A stretch of DNA of 64,000 nucleotides from Nonomuraea sp. NEAU-A123 (GCF_018603905.1 NZ_JAHFZZ010000008.1:372001-436000), one strand, 5' to 3'; shown: positions 30,541-40,689, counted from the first letter of the stretch. Made by a program: numbers and translations. Notes: generated by a model from the letters alone, not told the origin.

Positions 30541-31146
30541 ATGCCCCCTAAGGAACCGCAAGAGCGTAAACCCTCTGGGAAGGCCGCGCGTCCCAATGAT
30601 GTGACCACCGAAACCCTCTTGGCCGACAGGTCGCTGGGGGCGGTGCCGGTCGGGTGGGACGCCGACATGGCCGTGACCGCGCTTTACAGCGCGCATTTTC
30701 GGTCATTAGTTCGTCTCGCCGTGTTGCTGGTGCGTGACATGGCAACCGCGGAAGAAGTCGTGCAGGACACGTTCGTCGCCATCCATGGCGCCTGGCGTAG
30801 ACTGCGCGATCCCGACAAAGCACTTGCCTACCTGCGGCAATCCGTCGTCAACCGGTCCCGTTCCGTGCTGCGTCACCGCGCGGTCGTCGAGAAGTACGCG
30901 CCCAAGGGCCTGCCCGATGCTCCGAGCGCCGAGAACGGCGCGATCGGCGAGCTCGAACGCACCGCCGTCATCGAAGCGCTAAGGTCCCTGCCAACACGTC
31001 AGAGAGAGGCACTCGTCCTTCGCTACTACGGTGATCTGTCCGAGGCTGAGATCGCCCACGCCATGGGCATCAGCAAGGGTGCGGTCAAGAGCCACACAGC
31101 TCGTGGCATGGCCGCCTTGCGATCCGTCCTGGAGAAAATGTCATGA
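30541..31146 (+). CDS. ECF RNA polymerase sigma factor (SigE-like family)
   Basis: The 201-residue protein has sigma region 2 (LYSAHFRSLVRLAVLLVRDMATAEEVVQDTFVAIHGAW) and region 4 (LPTRQREALVLRYYGDLSEAEIAHAMGISKGAVKSHTARGMAALR), with a 40-residue polar N-terminal extension. It belongs to the actinobacterial SigE-like ECF group, often named SigE family. Its stop overlaps the start of the next gene (ATGA). The 168-base upstream gap shared with the VWA gene has TA-rich stretches near 30460-30500 but I cannot assign a promoter class. Confidence 0.93.
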   Translation: MPPKEPQERKPSGKAARPNDVTTETLLADRSLGAVPVGWDADMAVTALYSAHFRSLVRLAVLLVRDMATAEEVVQDTFVAIHGAWRRLRDPDKALAYLRQSVVNRSRSVLRHRAVVEKYAPKGLPDAPSAENGAIGELERTAVIEALRSLPTRQREALVLRYYGDLSEAEIAHAMGISKGAVKSHTARGMAALRSVLEKMS

Positions 31147-31799
31147 CCCAGTCCCCCGACGAGTACGGCGACGTCCTGCGCCGTGTGCTCCGCGCGGAGG
31201 CGGACACGGTCGTGCCTTCGCCGGAAGGACTGGAGATCATCCGCGCCCGCATCGAGCGGCGCGGGGTGCGCAACCTGTTCTGGTGGCGAGCAGGCGCCGC
31301 CGCCGCCAGCGCGGTGCTGGTGGCGGGCACGATCGTGATGGTCGTCCCCGACCTGCGGCACAAGGTCATGCAGCAGGACACCATCGAGCCCTTGGGCAAC
31401 TCCACGTCCAAGCCGCCGGCCAACTCCTCGACCAGCCGGCCGGCCTCGCCCAAGCCGACCCGGCCGCCGGACGATCCCCCGGCCGTGGTGCCCGACCCCG
31501 TCACCTCCGCGCCCTTGCCCGCCTCGGAGACCGCCAGGTCCACCAGCAAGCCGACGCCCAAGGCGACGCCGACACCGACCTCCACGCCGACCAAGTGCCC
31601 GACCCCCACCGAGGAGCAGCCGCCGGAGGACTGCCCCACGGACGAGGCGACACCCACCCCGACGCCCACGCCGTCCGCGTCGGAGCCGAGCACGCCCGCC
31701 GCGACCTGCCCGGCCGAGGAGTGCCCGCCCGACGACCTCGACGCGACGCCGAACACCTTCGCCAGCCAGCTCGGCGACACCCCTGTCTCCACCCCGTGA
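31143..31799 (+). CDS. Single-pass membrane protein with Pro/Thr-rich outer domain; possible anti-sigma partner
   Basis: The 218 residues have about 48 cytoplasmic residues (DEYGDVLRRVLRAEADTVVPSPEGLEIIRARI), one transmembrane helix (about 49-70) and a long extracytoplasmic tail of Pro, Thr and Ser with four Cys (KCPTP, EDCPT, TCPAEECPP). The ATGA overlap with the sigma factor and the topology suggest a regulator of that sigma factor, although no zinc-binding anti-sigma motif is visible. The tail could cross the cell wall as a stalk or sensor. Confidence 0.75.
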   Translation: MTQSPDEYGDVLRRVLRAEADTVVPSPEGLEIIRARIERRGVRNLFWWRAGAAAASAVLVAGTIVMVVPDLRHKVMQQDTIEPLGNSTSKPPANSSTSRPASPKPTRPPDDPPAVVPDPVTSAPLPASETARSTSKPTPKATPTPTSTPTKCPTPTEEQPPEDCPTDEATPTPTPTPSASEPSTPAATCPAEECPPDDLDATPNTFASQLGDTPVSTP

Positions 31800-31882
31800 G
31801 CGACTGAGAGCCCGGCGAGCAGCTTCACCAGCGTCCGGTCCGTTTTGGCGACCTCACTCTCGCCCGGCCCGTGCGTGCGGCC

Positions 31883-32617
31883 TCACCAGCGACCGGTCCG
31901 GGCCAGGAGCACGGCCGCCGCCGCCACCCCCGCCGTCGAGGTACGCAGCACCGTCGGGCCGAGCAGCACCGGCACCGCCTTCGCCGCCCTGAACCCGGCC
32001 AGCTCCTCGTCCGAGACACCCCCCTCGGGCCCCACCACGACGACGATGTCGCCCCCGGCCGGCAACGCCACGCCCGACAGCGGCTCGGCCGCCTCCTCGT
32101 GCAGCACCAGCCCGAGCGCCGCCCCACCGAGCAGGGCCTCGACCCCGGCCGTGGACACCGGCTCGGCCACCTCCGGCAGGTGGAACCTGCGCGCCTGCTT
32201 GCCCGCCTCGCGGGCCGTCGAACGCCACTTGGCCAGCGACTTGGCCGCCCTGTCGCCCTTCCACTGGGTGACGCTGCGAGCCGCCGCCCAGGGCACGATC
32301 ACGTCGACGCCCGCCTCGGTCATCATCTCGACGGCCAGCTCGCCCCTGTCGCCCTTGGGCAGCCCCTGGACGACGACCAGCCGGGGCTCGGGCGGCGGCA
32401 CCTCGTAGCGGCCGAGCACGTCCAGTTTGAGCGCGTCCTTCAGCGCCTCCCGCACCACGCACTCGGTGACGGCACCGGCTCCGTCCGTCAGGTCGATCCG
32501 CTCGCCCGCGCGCAGGCGCCGGACGGAGGCCGCGTGGCGCCCTTCGGGGCCGTCGAGGACCAGCTCCGGCCCGCCGAGGTCGGCGAGGCCGGGGGCCAGG
32601 AATACCGGCACGGTCAC
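31883..32617 (-). CDS. rsmE: 16S rRNA m3U1498 methyltransferase
   Basis: RsmE methylates N3 of U1498 in 16S rRNA. The 244-residue protein has the PUA-like N-terminal domain (HAASVRRLRAGERIDLTDGAG) and the SPOUT domain with its deep trefoil knot: VVVVGPEGGVSDEELAGF and LLGPTVLRTSTAGVAAAAVLL. It starts with GTG. In many actinobacteria it follows hrcA-dnaJ, as here, but a plus-strand ATPase gene intervenes. Confidence 0.95.
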   Translation of the reverse strand: MTVPVFLAPGLADLGGPELVLDGPEGRHAASVRRLRAGERIDLTDGAGAVTECVVREALKDALKLDVLGRYEVPPPEPRLVVVQGLPKGDRGELAVEMMTEAGVDVIVPWAAARSVTQWKGDRAAKSLAKWRSTAREAGKQARRFHLPEVAEPVSTAGVEALLGGAALGLVLHEEAAEPLSGVALPAGGDIVVVVGPEGGVSDEELAGFRAAKAVPVLLGPTVLRTSTAGVAAAAVLLARTGRW

Positions 32618-32725
32618 CGGCGATCACCTCAAAGATTTTCACGTTGAGTAGTCAAGGGATAACAAAACGATTAAGGTTGGCCGCGATCGCACCTTCCTGA
32701 CGTCACTCTACGAGGGGTCAGCGCG

Positions 32726-33379
32726 ATGACCGTTCCGTCCAGGGACACCCGTCGCGCGCGGCGCTGGCCGTGCGCGCTGAAGGCCCGGCTGACCGTCCTG
32801 CTCACCGTCCCTGCCACGATCGCCCGTTCGGCGCCGCGCCGGCTCGCCGGCAAGGCCCCCGACCTGACGGAGCCCGGATCGGAGGGGCCTCATCGTCCCG
32901 CCGCCGGCCGCCCGCCCGATCCCGTCACCGTACGCGATGTGCTCCGCTCGGCGCTGACCGCGGCCGGGTCGGGCCGCGCGGTGCTGGGCGACGTCGACGA
33001 CGCGCTGGTCAGGGGCACGGTCGTCGCCGAGATCGCGCACCTGGTGACCGAGCTGGTCGACAACGCGCTGACCTGCTCGGCCCCCGACACCGAGGTGGAG
33101 ATCCGGGCCAGCACCCGGGAGGGCGAGTGTCACATCGCGATCGTCGACCAGGGCGTGGGCATGACCGAGGGAGAGCGCGCCGCCGCCAACGCCCGGCTAC
33201 GCGGCGAGCGGCGCTTCTTCGCCGCTCCCACCCGTTATCTCGGCCACTACGTGGTCGGCAGGCTCGCCGAGCGGCTCGGCGCGCGCGTGTGGCTCGACGA
33301 ATCGCCGCCACACGGCATCACCGCCCGGGTGGCCCTCCCGCGCAAGCTGCTGGTGCCCCGACGGGTCAGCGGCCGTTGA
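32726..33379 (+). CDS. Stand-alone GHKL (histidine-kinase-like) ATPase protein
   Basis: The 217-residue protein has no dimerisation His. It has a basic, possibly membrane-associated N-terminus (residues 10-40) and an HATPase domain with N-box HLVTELVDNALTCS, G1 box IVDQGVGMT and a shortened G2 region near YLGHYVVGRLAERLG. Such proteins in actinobacteria act as anti-sigma-factor-like kinases or as halves of split sensor systems. Its final 14 bases overlap the end of dnaJ on the opposite strand. Confidence 0.8.
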   Translation: MTVPSRDTRRARRWPCALKARLTVLLTVPATIARSAPRRLAGKAPDLTEPGSEGPHRPAAGRPPDPVTVRDVLRSALTAAGSGRAVLGDVDDALVRGTVVAEIAHLVTELVDNALTCSAPDTEVEIRASTREGECHIAIVDQGVGMTEGERAAANARLRGERRFFAAPTRYLGHYVVGRLAERLGARVWLDESPPHGITARVALPRKLLVPRRVSGR

Positions 33380-34505
33380 AGGCGTCTCTCAGCCGCGAGA
33401 AGAACCCCTGCTGCCCGGGGGCGAACTTACCGGGCGGCCGCTCCTCGCCACGCTGCTTGGCCAGCTCGCGCAGCAGGTCCTCCTGCGCCTGGTCGAGCCG
33501 GAGCGGAGTCTCCACGTTGACGTGGATGAGCAGGTCGCCGCGGCCCGTCTCGTTGAGCCGCTGCACGCCCCTGCCGTACATCGTGATGACCTGGCCCGAC
33601 TGCGTGCCCGGCCGCACGTCGACCTCCTCGGAGCCGTCGAGCGTCTCCACGGCGAGGTTGGTGCCGAGCGCGGCGGCCGTCATCGGGAGCTGGACCGTGC
33701 AGTGCAGGTCGTCGCCGCGCCGCTCGAAGATCTCGTGCGGGCGCTCGACGATCTCCAGGAAGAGGTCTCCGGGCGGGCCGCCGCCGGGGCCGATCTCGCC
33801 CTCGCCGGCGAGCTGGATGTGCGTGCCGTCCTCGACGCCCGCGGGGATGCGGACCTTGATCGTACGACGGGTGCGCACCCGGCCGTCACCCGAGCACTCC
33901 TGGCACGGGTGCCGGATGATCGTCCCGAAGCCGCCACACTGGGGGCATGGCCTGGAGGTCATGACCTGGCCCAGGAACGACCGGGTGACCTGGGAGATCT
34001 CGCCACGCCCGTTGCACATGTCACAGGTGTCGGGGTGGGTGCCGGACGCGGCACCCGCGCCCTGGCAGACCTCGCAGAGCACGGCCGTGTCGACGACCAG
34101 CTCGCGAGTGGTGCCGAACGCGGTCTCGCGCAGGTCGAGCTCGACGCGGATGGTCGCGTTGCGCCCTCTCCTGGCCCGCGAGCGGGGCCCGCGGGCGCCG
34201 CCGGCCGTACCGAAGAAGGCGTCCATGATGTCGCTGAACGGGAAGCCCGCGCCGAAGCCGGCCGCGCCCTGGCCGGCCGCCGCGCCGCCGAAGGGGTCGG
34301 CGCCCAGGTCGTACATCTGACGCTTGTTGGCGTCGGACAGGACCTCGTAGGCCTGCGTGATCTCCTTGAACCGCTCCTGGGTCGTGGGGTCCGGATTCAC
34401 GTCGGGGTGGAGTTCGCGGGCCAGCCTGCGGTAGGCCTTCTTGATCTCTTCCTGACTAGCGTCACGGCGCACCCCGAGGGTGGCGTAGTAGTCGCTGTTT
34501 GCCAC
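33366..34505 (-). CDS. dnaJ: Chaperone DnaJ (second, HrcA-linked copy)
   Basis: The 379-residue DnaJ has a J domain with HPD in ELHPDVNPDP, a short Gly/Phe region, four CxxCxGxG zinc repeats (CEVCQGAG, CDMCNGRG, CPQCGGFG, CQECSGDG) and the C-terminal substrate-binding domains. It stimulates DnaK in protein folding. It lies 11 bases after hrcA, so it shares the CIRCE-controlled promoter. Actinobacteria usually carry another dnaJ beside dnaK-grpE; this is the HrcA-linked paralogue (inference from position). Confidence 0.97.
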   Translation of the reverse strand: MANSDYYATLGVRRDASQEEIKKAYRRLARELHPDVNPDPTTQERFKEITQAYEVLSDANKRQMYDLGADPFGGAAAGQGAAGFGAGFPFSDIMDAFFGTAGGARGPRSRARRGRNATIRVELDLRETAFGTTRELVVDTAVLCEVCQGAGAASGTHPDTCDMCNGRGEISQVTRSFLGQVMTSRPCPQCGGFGTIIRHPCQECSGDGRVRTRRTIKVRIPAGVEDGTHIQLAGEGEIGPGGGPPGDLFLEIVERPHEIFERRGDDLHCTVQLPMTAAALGTNLAVETLDGSEEVDVRPGTQSGQVITMYGRGVQRLNETGRGDLLIHVNVETPLRLDQAQEDLLRELAKQRGEERPPGKFAPGQQGFFSRLRDAFNGR

Positions 34506-34516
34506 TTATCGACCTC

Positions 34517-35530
34517 TTATGATGCAGCCAGGATTTGGCTGACGTAGCGTGCCACCGCGCGCACGGCGCCCATCGTCACGGGGTAGTCCATCCTCGTGGG
34601 ACCCAGCACGCCGAGCCGGGCCAGTTCGTTGTCACCAGAACCGTATCCGGTTGCGACGATCGACGTGCCACGGAGGAACGGGTTCTCCGAACCGATGCGC
34701 ACGGTGAGCGTGGACGGGGTGTCTGTGGAAGTCTCGCCGAGCAGCCGCATGAGCACGACCTGCTCCTCCAGTGCTTCGAGCACGTCGCGCAGCCCGGTCG
34801 AGAAGTCGGCCCCGGCGAGGTTGGCCGCACCGGCGAACACGATCTTCTCGTCGTGGCGCTCGACGAGCGTCTCGAGCAGCACCGACAGGATCGTGGCCAC
34901 CACCGGGCGGTCCTCGACGGGCAGCCGCTCCGGCAGGTCGGCGACCAGCTCGGGCACGTTGACCAGGCCGCAGCCGTCGAGGCAGGCGTTGAGCACCGCA
35001 CGCAGGTGCGCGATGCGGGTGTCCTCCACCACCTCGGGCAGCTCGACCACTCGCTGCTCGACGCGGCCCGTGTTGGTGATCAACACGAGCATGATCCGCC
35101 GGTCGTGCAACGGCACGAGCTCGACGTGCCGGACCGTCGAGCGGGTCAGCGTCGGGTATTGCACGACCGCGACCTGCCTGGTGAGCTGCGCGAGCAGCCG
35201 CACCGTGCGGGTGACCACGTCGTCGAGGTCGACCGCGCCCGCGAGGAACGTCTCGATCGCCCGGCGCTCCGCCCCGGAGAGCGGCTTGACCTGCGAGAGC
35301 CGGTCGACGAACAGGCGATAGCCCTTGTCCGTCGGCACGCGCCCCGCGCTGGTGTGCGGCTGGGTGATGTAGCCCTCCTCCTCCAGCGCGGCCATGTCGT
35401 TCCTGACCGTCGCCGGGGAGACCTTCAGGTTGTGGCGTTCGGCGAGGGCCCTGGAGCCCACCGGCTCGTTGGTGGACACGTAGTCTTCGACAATGGCGCG
35501 GAGCACCGCCAGCTTTCTATCGTCGAGCAC
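34517..35530 (-). CDS. hrcA: Heat-inducible transcription repressor HrcA
   Basis: HrcA represses chaperone genes by binding the CIRCE operator and loses activity on heat shock. The 337-residue protein has the N-terminal winged helix (LDDRKLAVLRAIVEDYVSTNEPVGSRAL; VSPATVRNDMAALEEEGYI; HTSAGRVPTDKGYR), the GAF-like middle and the typical LGPTRMDY near the C-terminus. A CIRCE element lies 41 bases upstream, giving autoregulation and control of dnaJ. Confidence 0.97.
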   Translation of the reverse strand: MLDDRKLAVLRAIVEDYVSTNEPVGSRALAERHNLKVSPATVRNDMAALEEEGYITQPHTSAGRVPTDKGYRLFVDRLSQVKPLSGAERRAIETFLAGAVDLDDVVTRTVRLLAQLTRQVAVVQYPTLTRSTVRHVELVPLHDRRIMLVLITNTGRVEQRVVELPEVVEDTRIAHLRAVLNACLDGCGLVNVPELVADLPERLPVEDRPVVATILSVLLETLVERHDEKIVFAGAANLAGADFSTGLRDVLEALEEQVVLMRLLGETSTDTPSTLTVRIGSENPFLRGTSIVATGYGSGDNELARLGVLGPTRMDYPVTMGAVRAVARYVSQILAAS

Positions 35531-35570
35531 GCGCTCACCTCCTACCTGTGCCTTTCAAGAAACGACAGGT

Positions 35571-35597
35571 CTAGCACTCTGTGTTCCCGAGTGCCAA
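35571..35597. promoter_or_regulatory. CIRCE operator of hrcA-dnaJ
   Basis: CTAGCACTC (35571-35579), nine bases TGTGTTCCC, then GAGTGCCAA (35589-35597). This differs from the CIRCE consensus TTAGCACTC-N9-GAGTGCTAA by one base in each arm. Its position just ahead of hrcA is the standard place for HrcA autorepression. Confidence 0.93.
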
Positions 35598-35674
35598 GTG
35601 TACGGCTCCCGCCCACAAGGTGCGATAACGCCGGTGCTAGCGAGTGGCCGCCCATAGGGCTCACACTGGCCGAT

Positions 35675-36466
35675 ATGACCGACGATTCCCAGCCCCCCTC
35701 CTACGGTCCGCCGCCGGGCCAGGGTCCGTACCAGGGTCAGCCTCCCCAGTACGGCCCTCCGCCGCCGCCCCCATACGGTCAGCCGCAATACGCTCAACCT
35801 CAGTATGGCCAGCCTCAATATGGCCAGCAGCCCTACCAGACCGGCCCCTACGGGCAGCCGTACCAGCCAGGACCCTACGGGCAGCCGCAGCGGTTCGGCC
35901 CGCAGGTGGACCCGAAGCAGATCAGGCCGCGGATGCGGTGGATCGCGGTCGCCTGGGGACTGGCCCTGCTCAGCGTGCTGGCCGGGGTGGGACTGTTCGT
36001 GGGCGGTGTCTTCACCACGGTGACCGCGGCGGCTCCGTCCAAGACGTTCGCGGCGGGCGAGAGCGTCACCGTGCCGCTGGACCCGGCTGACAAGCCGGCG
36101 GTGTACCTGTCCAGTACGAACCAGGTCCACTACACGTGCCGGATCGACGGCGGCTCCGGCCAGGCCAAGCTCGCCAAGGTCACCGGCACCGAGAGCGTCT
36201 CCGAGGGCGCCACCAAGTGGCAGCTCATCGTCGTGGTCAACGCGCCGGCCAAGGGCGACTACCAGCTCACCTGCGCGACCCAGGAGCAGACGGGCGCGCG
36301 CTTCGGCGTCGGCCGCGACCTCGTGGCCTCCGCGGGCGGCCTGGTCGGCGGCGTGGCGGCGCTGGTGGTGATCCCGGGGTTGGGCGTGCTGGCCGCCATC
36401 ATCACGACGATCATGATCGTGACCCGCCGCAGCTCTCACCGTAAGCGCCTTGCGTCGGGCGGGTGA
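35675..36466 (+). CDS. Membrane protein with Pro/Gln/Tyr-rich N-terminus
   Basis: The start at 35675 (MTDDSQPPSYGPPPGQ) gives 263 residues. Residues 1-90 are a disordered Pro-Gln-Tyr-Gly stretch with repeated YGQPQ units, typical of cytoplasmic tails of actinobacterial membrane proteins. Two transmembrane helices (about 97-122 and 225-250) flank an extracellular domain of about 100 residues with Cys pairs (YTCRIDG, LTCATQ). The function is unknown. It overlaps the DUF3097 gene by 4 bases (GTGA), so the two are probably co-translated. Confidence 0.75.
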   Translation: MTDDSQPPSYGPPPGQGPYQGQPPQYGPPPPPPYGQPQYAQPQYGQPQYGQQPYQTGPYGQPYQPGPYGQPQRFGPQVDPKQIRPRMRWIAVAWGLALLSVLAGVGLFVGGVFTTVTAAAPSKTFAAGESVTVPLDPADKPAVYLSSTNQVHYTCRIDGGSGQAKLAKVTGTESVSEGATKWQLIVVVNAPAKGDYQLTCATQEQTGARFGVGRDLVASAGGLVGGVAALVVIPGLGVLAAIITTIMIVTRRSSHRKRLASGG

Positions 36467-37293
36467 TTTGCTACGGTCCCCGTGTGTACGAGGGTGATGT
36501 TCTCGCGGGGAATTGGCGGCGGCCGGGCAAGGGCAAGATCCCGCAGGTGCCCGCCGAACTCGATCTGGTCGTGGAGGACGCCGAGAGCGGCTTCTGCGGC
36601 GCCGTGGTGGCCTGCGACAAGGAGGCCGTCACGCTGGAGGATCGCTTCGGCAAACGCCGCCTGTTCCCGTTCGCGCCCGCCGCGTTCCTGCTGGACGGCA
36701 AGGTCGTGACGCTCATACGGCCGGCCGCCACGGACGCCGCCGGGCCCAGGCGTACCGCGTCCGGCTCGATAGCCGTGGAAGGGCTGCGGGCCAGGGTGGC
36801 CAAGGAGAGCCGCATCTACGTGGAAGGCGTGCACGACGCCGCCCTCGTGGAGAAGATCTGGGGCCACGACCTCCGGGTGGAGGGCGTCGTGGTCGAGTAC
36901 CTGGAGGGCGTCGACGACCTGCCCGCGATCGTGGCCGAGTTCGGCCCTTCGCCGGGACGTAGGCTGGGCGTGTTGGTCGACCATCTCGTCCCGGGCTCCA
37001 AGGAGAGCCGGATCGCCGCTCAGGTGACCTCGCCCCACGTGCTCGTCGTGGGGCATCCGTACGTGGACATCTGGCAGGCGGTCAAGCCCTCCGTGGTACG
37101 GATCCCGGCCTGGCCGGACGTACCGCGCGGGGTGCCGTGGAAGGAAGGCGTGATCGCCGCCCTGGGCTGGCGGGTGGAGCCGGCCGACGCGTGGCGGCGG
37201 ATCCTCGGCGCCGTGTCGGCTTACACAGACTTGGAGCCCGAGCTGCTCGGCCGGGTCGAGGAACTGATCGACTTCGTTACGGAGGCGTCATGA
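36463..37293 (+). CDS. DUF3097 family protein
   Basis: The 276-residue protein matches the actinobacterial DUF3097 family: GLRARVAKESRIYVEGVHDAALVEKIWGHDLR and GVVVEYLEGVDDLPAIVAEF, then RRLGVLVDHLVPGSKESRIA. The EGxxDxxL and DHL patterns recall TOPRIM-like folds, but no activity is established. GTG at 36463 overlaps the preceding stop; GTG at 36484 is an alternative start. It overlaps the next gene at ATGA. Cytoplasmic. Confidence 0.88.
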   Translation: MICYGPRVYEGDVLAGNWRRPGKGKIPQVPAELDLVVEDAESGFCGAVVACDKEAVTLEDRFGKRRLFPFAPAAFLLDGKVVTLIRPAATDAAGPRRTASGSIAVEGLRARVAKESRIYVEGVHDAALVEKIWGHDLRVEGVVVEYLEGVDDLPAIVAEFGPSPGRRLGVLVDHLVPGSKESRIAAQVTSPHVLVVGHPYVDIWQAVKPSVVRIPAWPDVPRGVPWKEGVIAALGWRVEPADAWRRILGAVSAYTDLEPELLGRVEELIDFVTEAS

Positions 37294-38090
37294 GCCAGGA
37301 TCCCCCGCAGCCACCGTCGGACGACGACGCCACGCGGCGCATCTCGCAGTCGGACATCAACCCCGAACCCCCGCAACCGGGCTATGGCGCTCAGCCCGGC
37401 TCGCAGCCGGGGGACGGGTCGCAGCCTGGGTACGGCGCTCAGCCTGGGTACGGGGCTCAGCCCGGATATGGCGCCCAGCCCGGTTATGGTGCCGGTCCTG
37501 GGTCTGGTCCCGCGCCCGGTTATGGTCCTCAGCCTGGCTCTGGTGCCGGACCTGGCTATGGCCCCGACCCTGGATCCGGCGCCGGTCCCGGCTATGGTGC
37601 CGGTCCCGGTTATGGCTCTGGGCCGCAGGGCGTTCCCGGGTCCGGGCCGCAGCCCGGTTATGGCTACGGGCAGCCGCCCACGCCGCCGCCCGGCTATCAG
37701 CAGCCCGGATACGGCTACGCGGGCCCGCAGCAGCGTCCGCCGCACGTCCCCGGCGTCTACGGTCCGCGTCCGGGCAGCGACGACACCACGATGGCCATGC
37801 TGGCCCACCTGCTCGGCCTGCTCGTCTCGTGGATCGGTCCGCTGATCATCTACCTGATGAAGCGGGACGAGTCACCCTATGTCCGCGACCAGTCGGCCGA
37901 GGCGCTGAACTTCCAGATCACGATGTTCATCGGCTACATCATCGCGGGCGCGCTCACCATCATCATCATCGGGATCTTCCTGTTCCCGATCATCTGGATC
38001 GTGTCGCTGATCTTCCACATCCAGGCCGCCCTCGCCGCCAACAAGGGCGAGAACTACCGCTACCCGATCTCCATCCGCATGGTCAGCTGA
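37290..38090 (+). CDS. DUF4870 membrane protein with Gly/Tyr/Pro repeat N-terminus
   Basis: The 266-residue protein has a disordered first half with many PGYGAQ/PGYGAG units (about residues 30-160) and a C-terminal DUF4870 domain: DDTTMAMLAHLLGLLVSW, three transmembrane helices and VRDQSAEALNFQITMFIGYII. DUF4870 proteins are small polytopic membrane proteins of unknown function; the repeat-rich tail is common in actinobacterial versions and may drive clustering. It starts within the DUF3097 stop codon. It is convergent with hemW, 9 bases apart. Confidence 0.85.
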   Translation: MSQDPPQPPSDDDATRRISQSDINPEPPQPGYGAQPGSQPGDGSQPGYGAQPGYGAQPGYGAQPGYGAGPGSGPAPGYGPQPGSGAGPGYGPDPGSGAGPGYGAGPGYGSGPQGVPGSGPQPGYGYGQPPTPPPGYQQPGYGYAGPQQRPPHVPGVYGPRPGSDDTTMAMLAHLLGLLVSWIGPLIIYLMKRDESPYVRDQSAEALNFQITMFIGYIIAGALTIIIIGIFLFPIIWIVSLIFHIQAALAANKGENYRYPISIRMVS

Positions 38091-38099
38091 ACATCGGTC

Positions 38100-39320
38100 T
38101 CAGCCCAGCAGATCGCGCACCAGGGCGTCGGCCAGAAGCCGCCCGCGCAAGGTGAGGACCAACCGGCCCGCCTTGAACGGCTCCGGCTCCAGCAGCCCGC
38201 CGCCCAGCGCCGCCGCGACGGCCGTACGCGCGCCCGGAGCGACGTCGGCGAGCGGATAGCCGGACGACAGCCGGAGCTCCAGCATCAGCCGCTCGGCGTC
38301 GCGGTCGTCGTCCGCGAGCACTTCGCGCGCGTGCGCGGGTGAGGTGCCCGCGGCCAGGCGCTGCGCGTAGGCGGCTGGGTGCTTGACGTTCCACCAGCGG
38401 GTGCCGCCCACGTGGCTGTGCGCGCCGGGGCCGGCGGCCCACCAGTCGCCGCCGGTCCAGTAGAGCAGGTTGTGCCGGCACCGCGCGTCGTCGTCGGTGG
38501 CCCAGTTGGACACCTCGTACCAGCGGAACCCGGCCTCCGCCAGCAGCGTGTCGGCGATCTGGTAGCGGTCGGCGGCCACGTCGTCGTCGGGCATCGGCAG
38601 CTCGCCGCGCCTGATCCTTGCGGCCAGCCGCGTGCCCTCCTCCACGATCAACGAGTAGGCGGAGACGTGGTCGGGCTCGGCGGCGATCGCCGCCTCCAGC
38701 GACGCCCGCCAGTCGTCGTCGGACTCTCCGGGCGTGCTGTAGATCAGATCCAGGTTGACGTGCTCGAAGCCCGCCTTCTTCGCTTCTTGTACGGCCTGCG
38801 CCGCCCGGCCTGGTGTGTGCTGCCGGTCGAGCACCTTGAGCACGTGCTCCCTGGCGCTCTGCATGCCGAAGCTGACCCGGTTGAAGCCGCCGTCCAGCAG
38901 CCGGCCGAGGTAGGCCGGGTCGACCGACTCGGGGTTGGCCTCCGTGGTCACCTCGGCGCCCGCCTTGAGCCCGAACTCCGCATCGATCGCACCGAGGATC
39001 CGGCCCAGGTCCTCCGCGGGCAGCAGGGTGGGCGTGCCACCGCCGAAGAACACCGTCTCGACCGGGAGCTCCACGTCACCGAGGACGCGTCGTGCCAGCC
39101 GTACCTCCTCGATGGCTGTGTCGGCGTAGTCGCGATGCGAAGCACCGGGCCCCAGCTCGGCGGCGGTGTAGGTGTTGAAGTCGCAGTAACCGCAGCGGGT
39201 CACGCAGAACGGGACGTGCACGTAGAAGCCGAACGGACGCTCACCGAGGCCGCGCAGCGCGCTCTCGGGCAGGTCGCCGGACGAGGGCGCGGCGTCGCCG
39301 TCGGGCAGGGTGGATGGCAC
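38100..39320 (-). CDS. hemW: Radical SAM protein HemW (heme chaperone)
   Basis: HemW, formerly annotated as oxygen-independent coproporphyrinogen III oxidase, binds heme and inserts it into target proteins. The 406-residue protein has the [4Fe-4S] motif CxxxCxxC at Cys39, Cys43 and Cys46 (PFCVTRCGYCDFNTY), FFGGGTPTLL, EANPES and the C-terminal HemN domain. It lacks the fourth Cys of true HemN (CxxxCxxCxC), supporting HemW. HemW genes next to hrcA-dnaJ are common in bacteria. Confidence 0.93.
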   Translation of the reverse strand: MPSTLPDGDAAPSSGDLPESALRGLGERPFGFYVHVPFCVTRCGYCDFNTYTAAELGPGASHRDYADTAIEEVRLARRVLGDVELPVETVFFGGGTPTLLPAEDLGRILGAIDAEFGLKAGAEVTTEANPESVDPAYLGRLLDGGFNRVSFGMQSAREHVLKVLDRQHTPGRAAQAVQEAKKAGFEHVNLDLIYSTPGESDDDWRASLEAAIAAEPDHVSAYSLIVEEGTRLAARIRRGELPMPDDDVAADRYQIADTLLAEAGFRWYEVSNWATDDDARCRHNLLYWTGGDWWAAGPGAHSHVGGTRWWNVKHPAAYAQRLAAGTSPAHAREVLADDDRDAERLMLELRLSSGYPLADVAPGARTAVAAALGGGLLEPEPFKAGRLVLTLRGRLLADALVRDLLG

Positions 39321-39382
39321 GCCTCCAGTCTGCCCGCTGCCATTGACTGCCCGATCCAGCGGCTCTACGATCCGGAAAACTA

Positions 39383-39399
39383 ATAGGAAAGTTTCCTAT
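39383..39399. promoter_or_regulatory. Perfect palindrome upstream of chitinase gene
   Basis: ATAGGAAA-G-TTTCCTAT is a perfect 17-base inverted repeat ending 13 bases before the start codon and 3 bases before the ribosome binding site. Similar AGGAAAGTTTCCT palindromes occur in front of secreted glycoside hydrolase genes in actinomycetes, from memory; the cognate regulator is not assigned here. Its position suggests repression of transcription elongation or initiation. Confidence 0.65.
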
Positions 39400-39412
39400 C
39401 TGGAGACGCCCG

Positions 39413-40660
<1,248 letters not shown>

Positions 40661-40689
40661 TCACGACGCGACTCACGGCGCTAGGCGAC

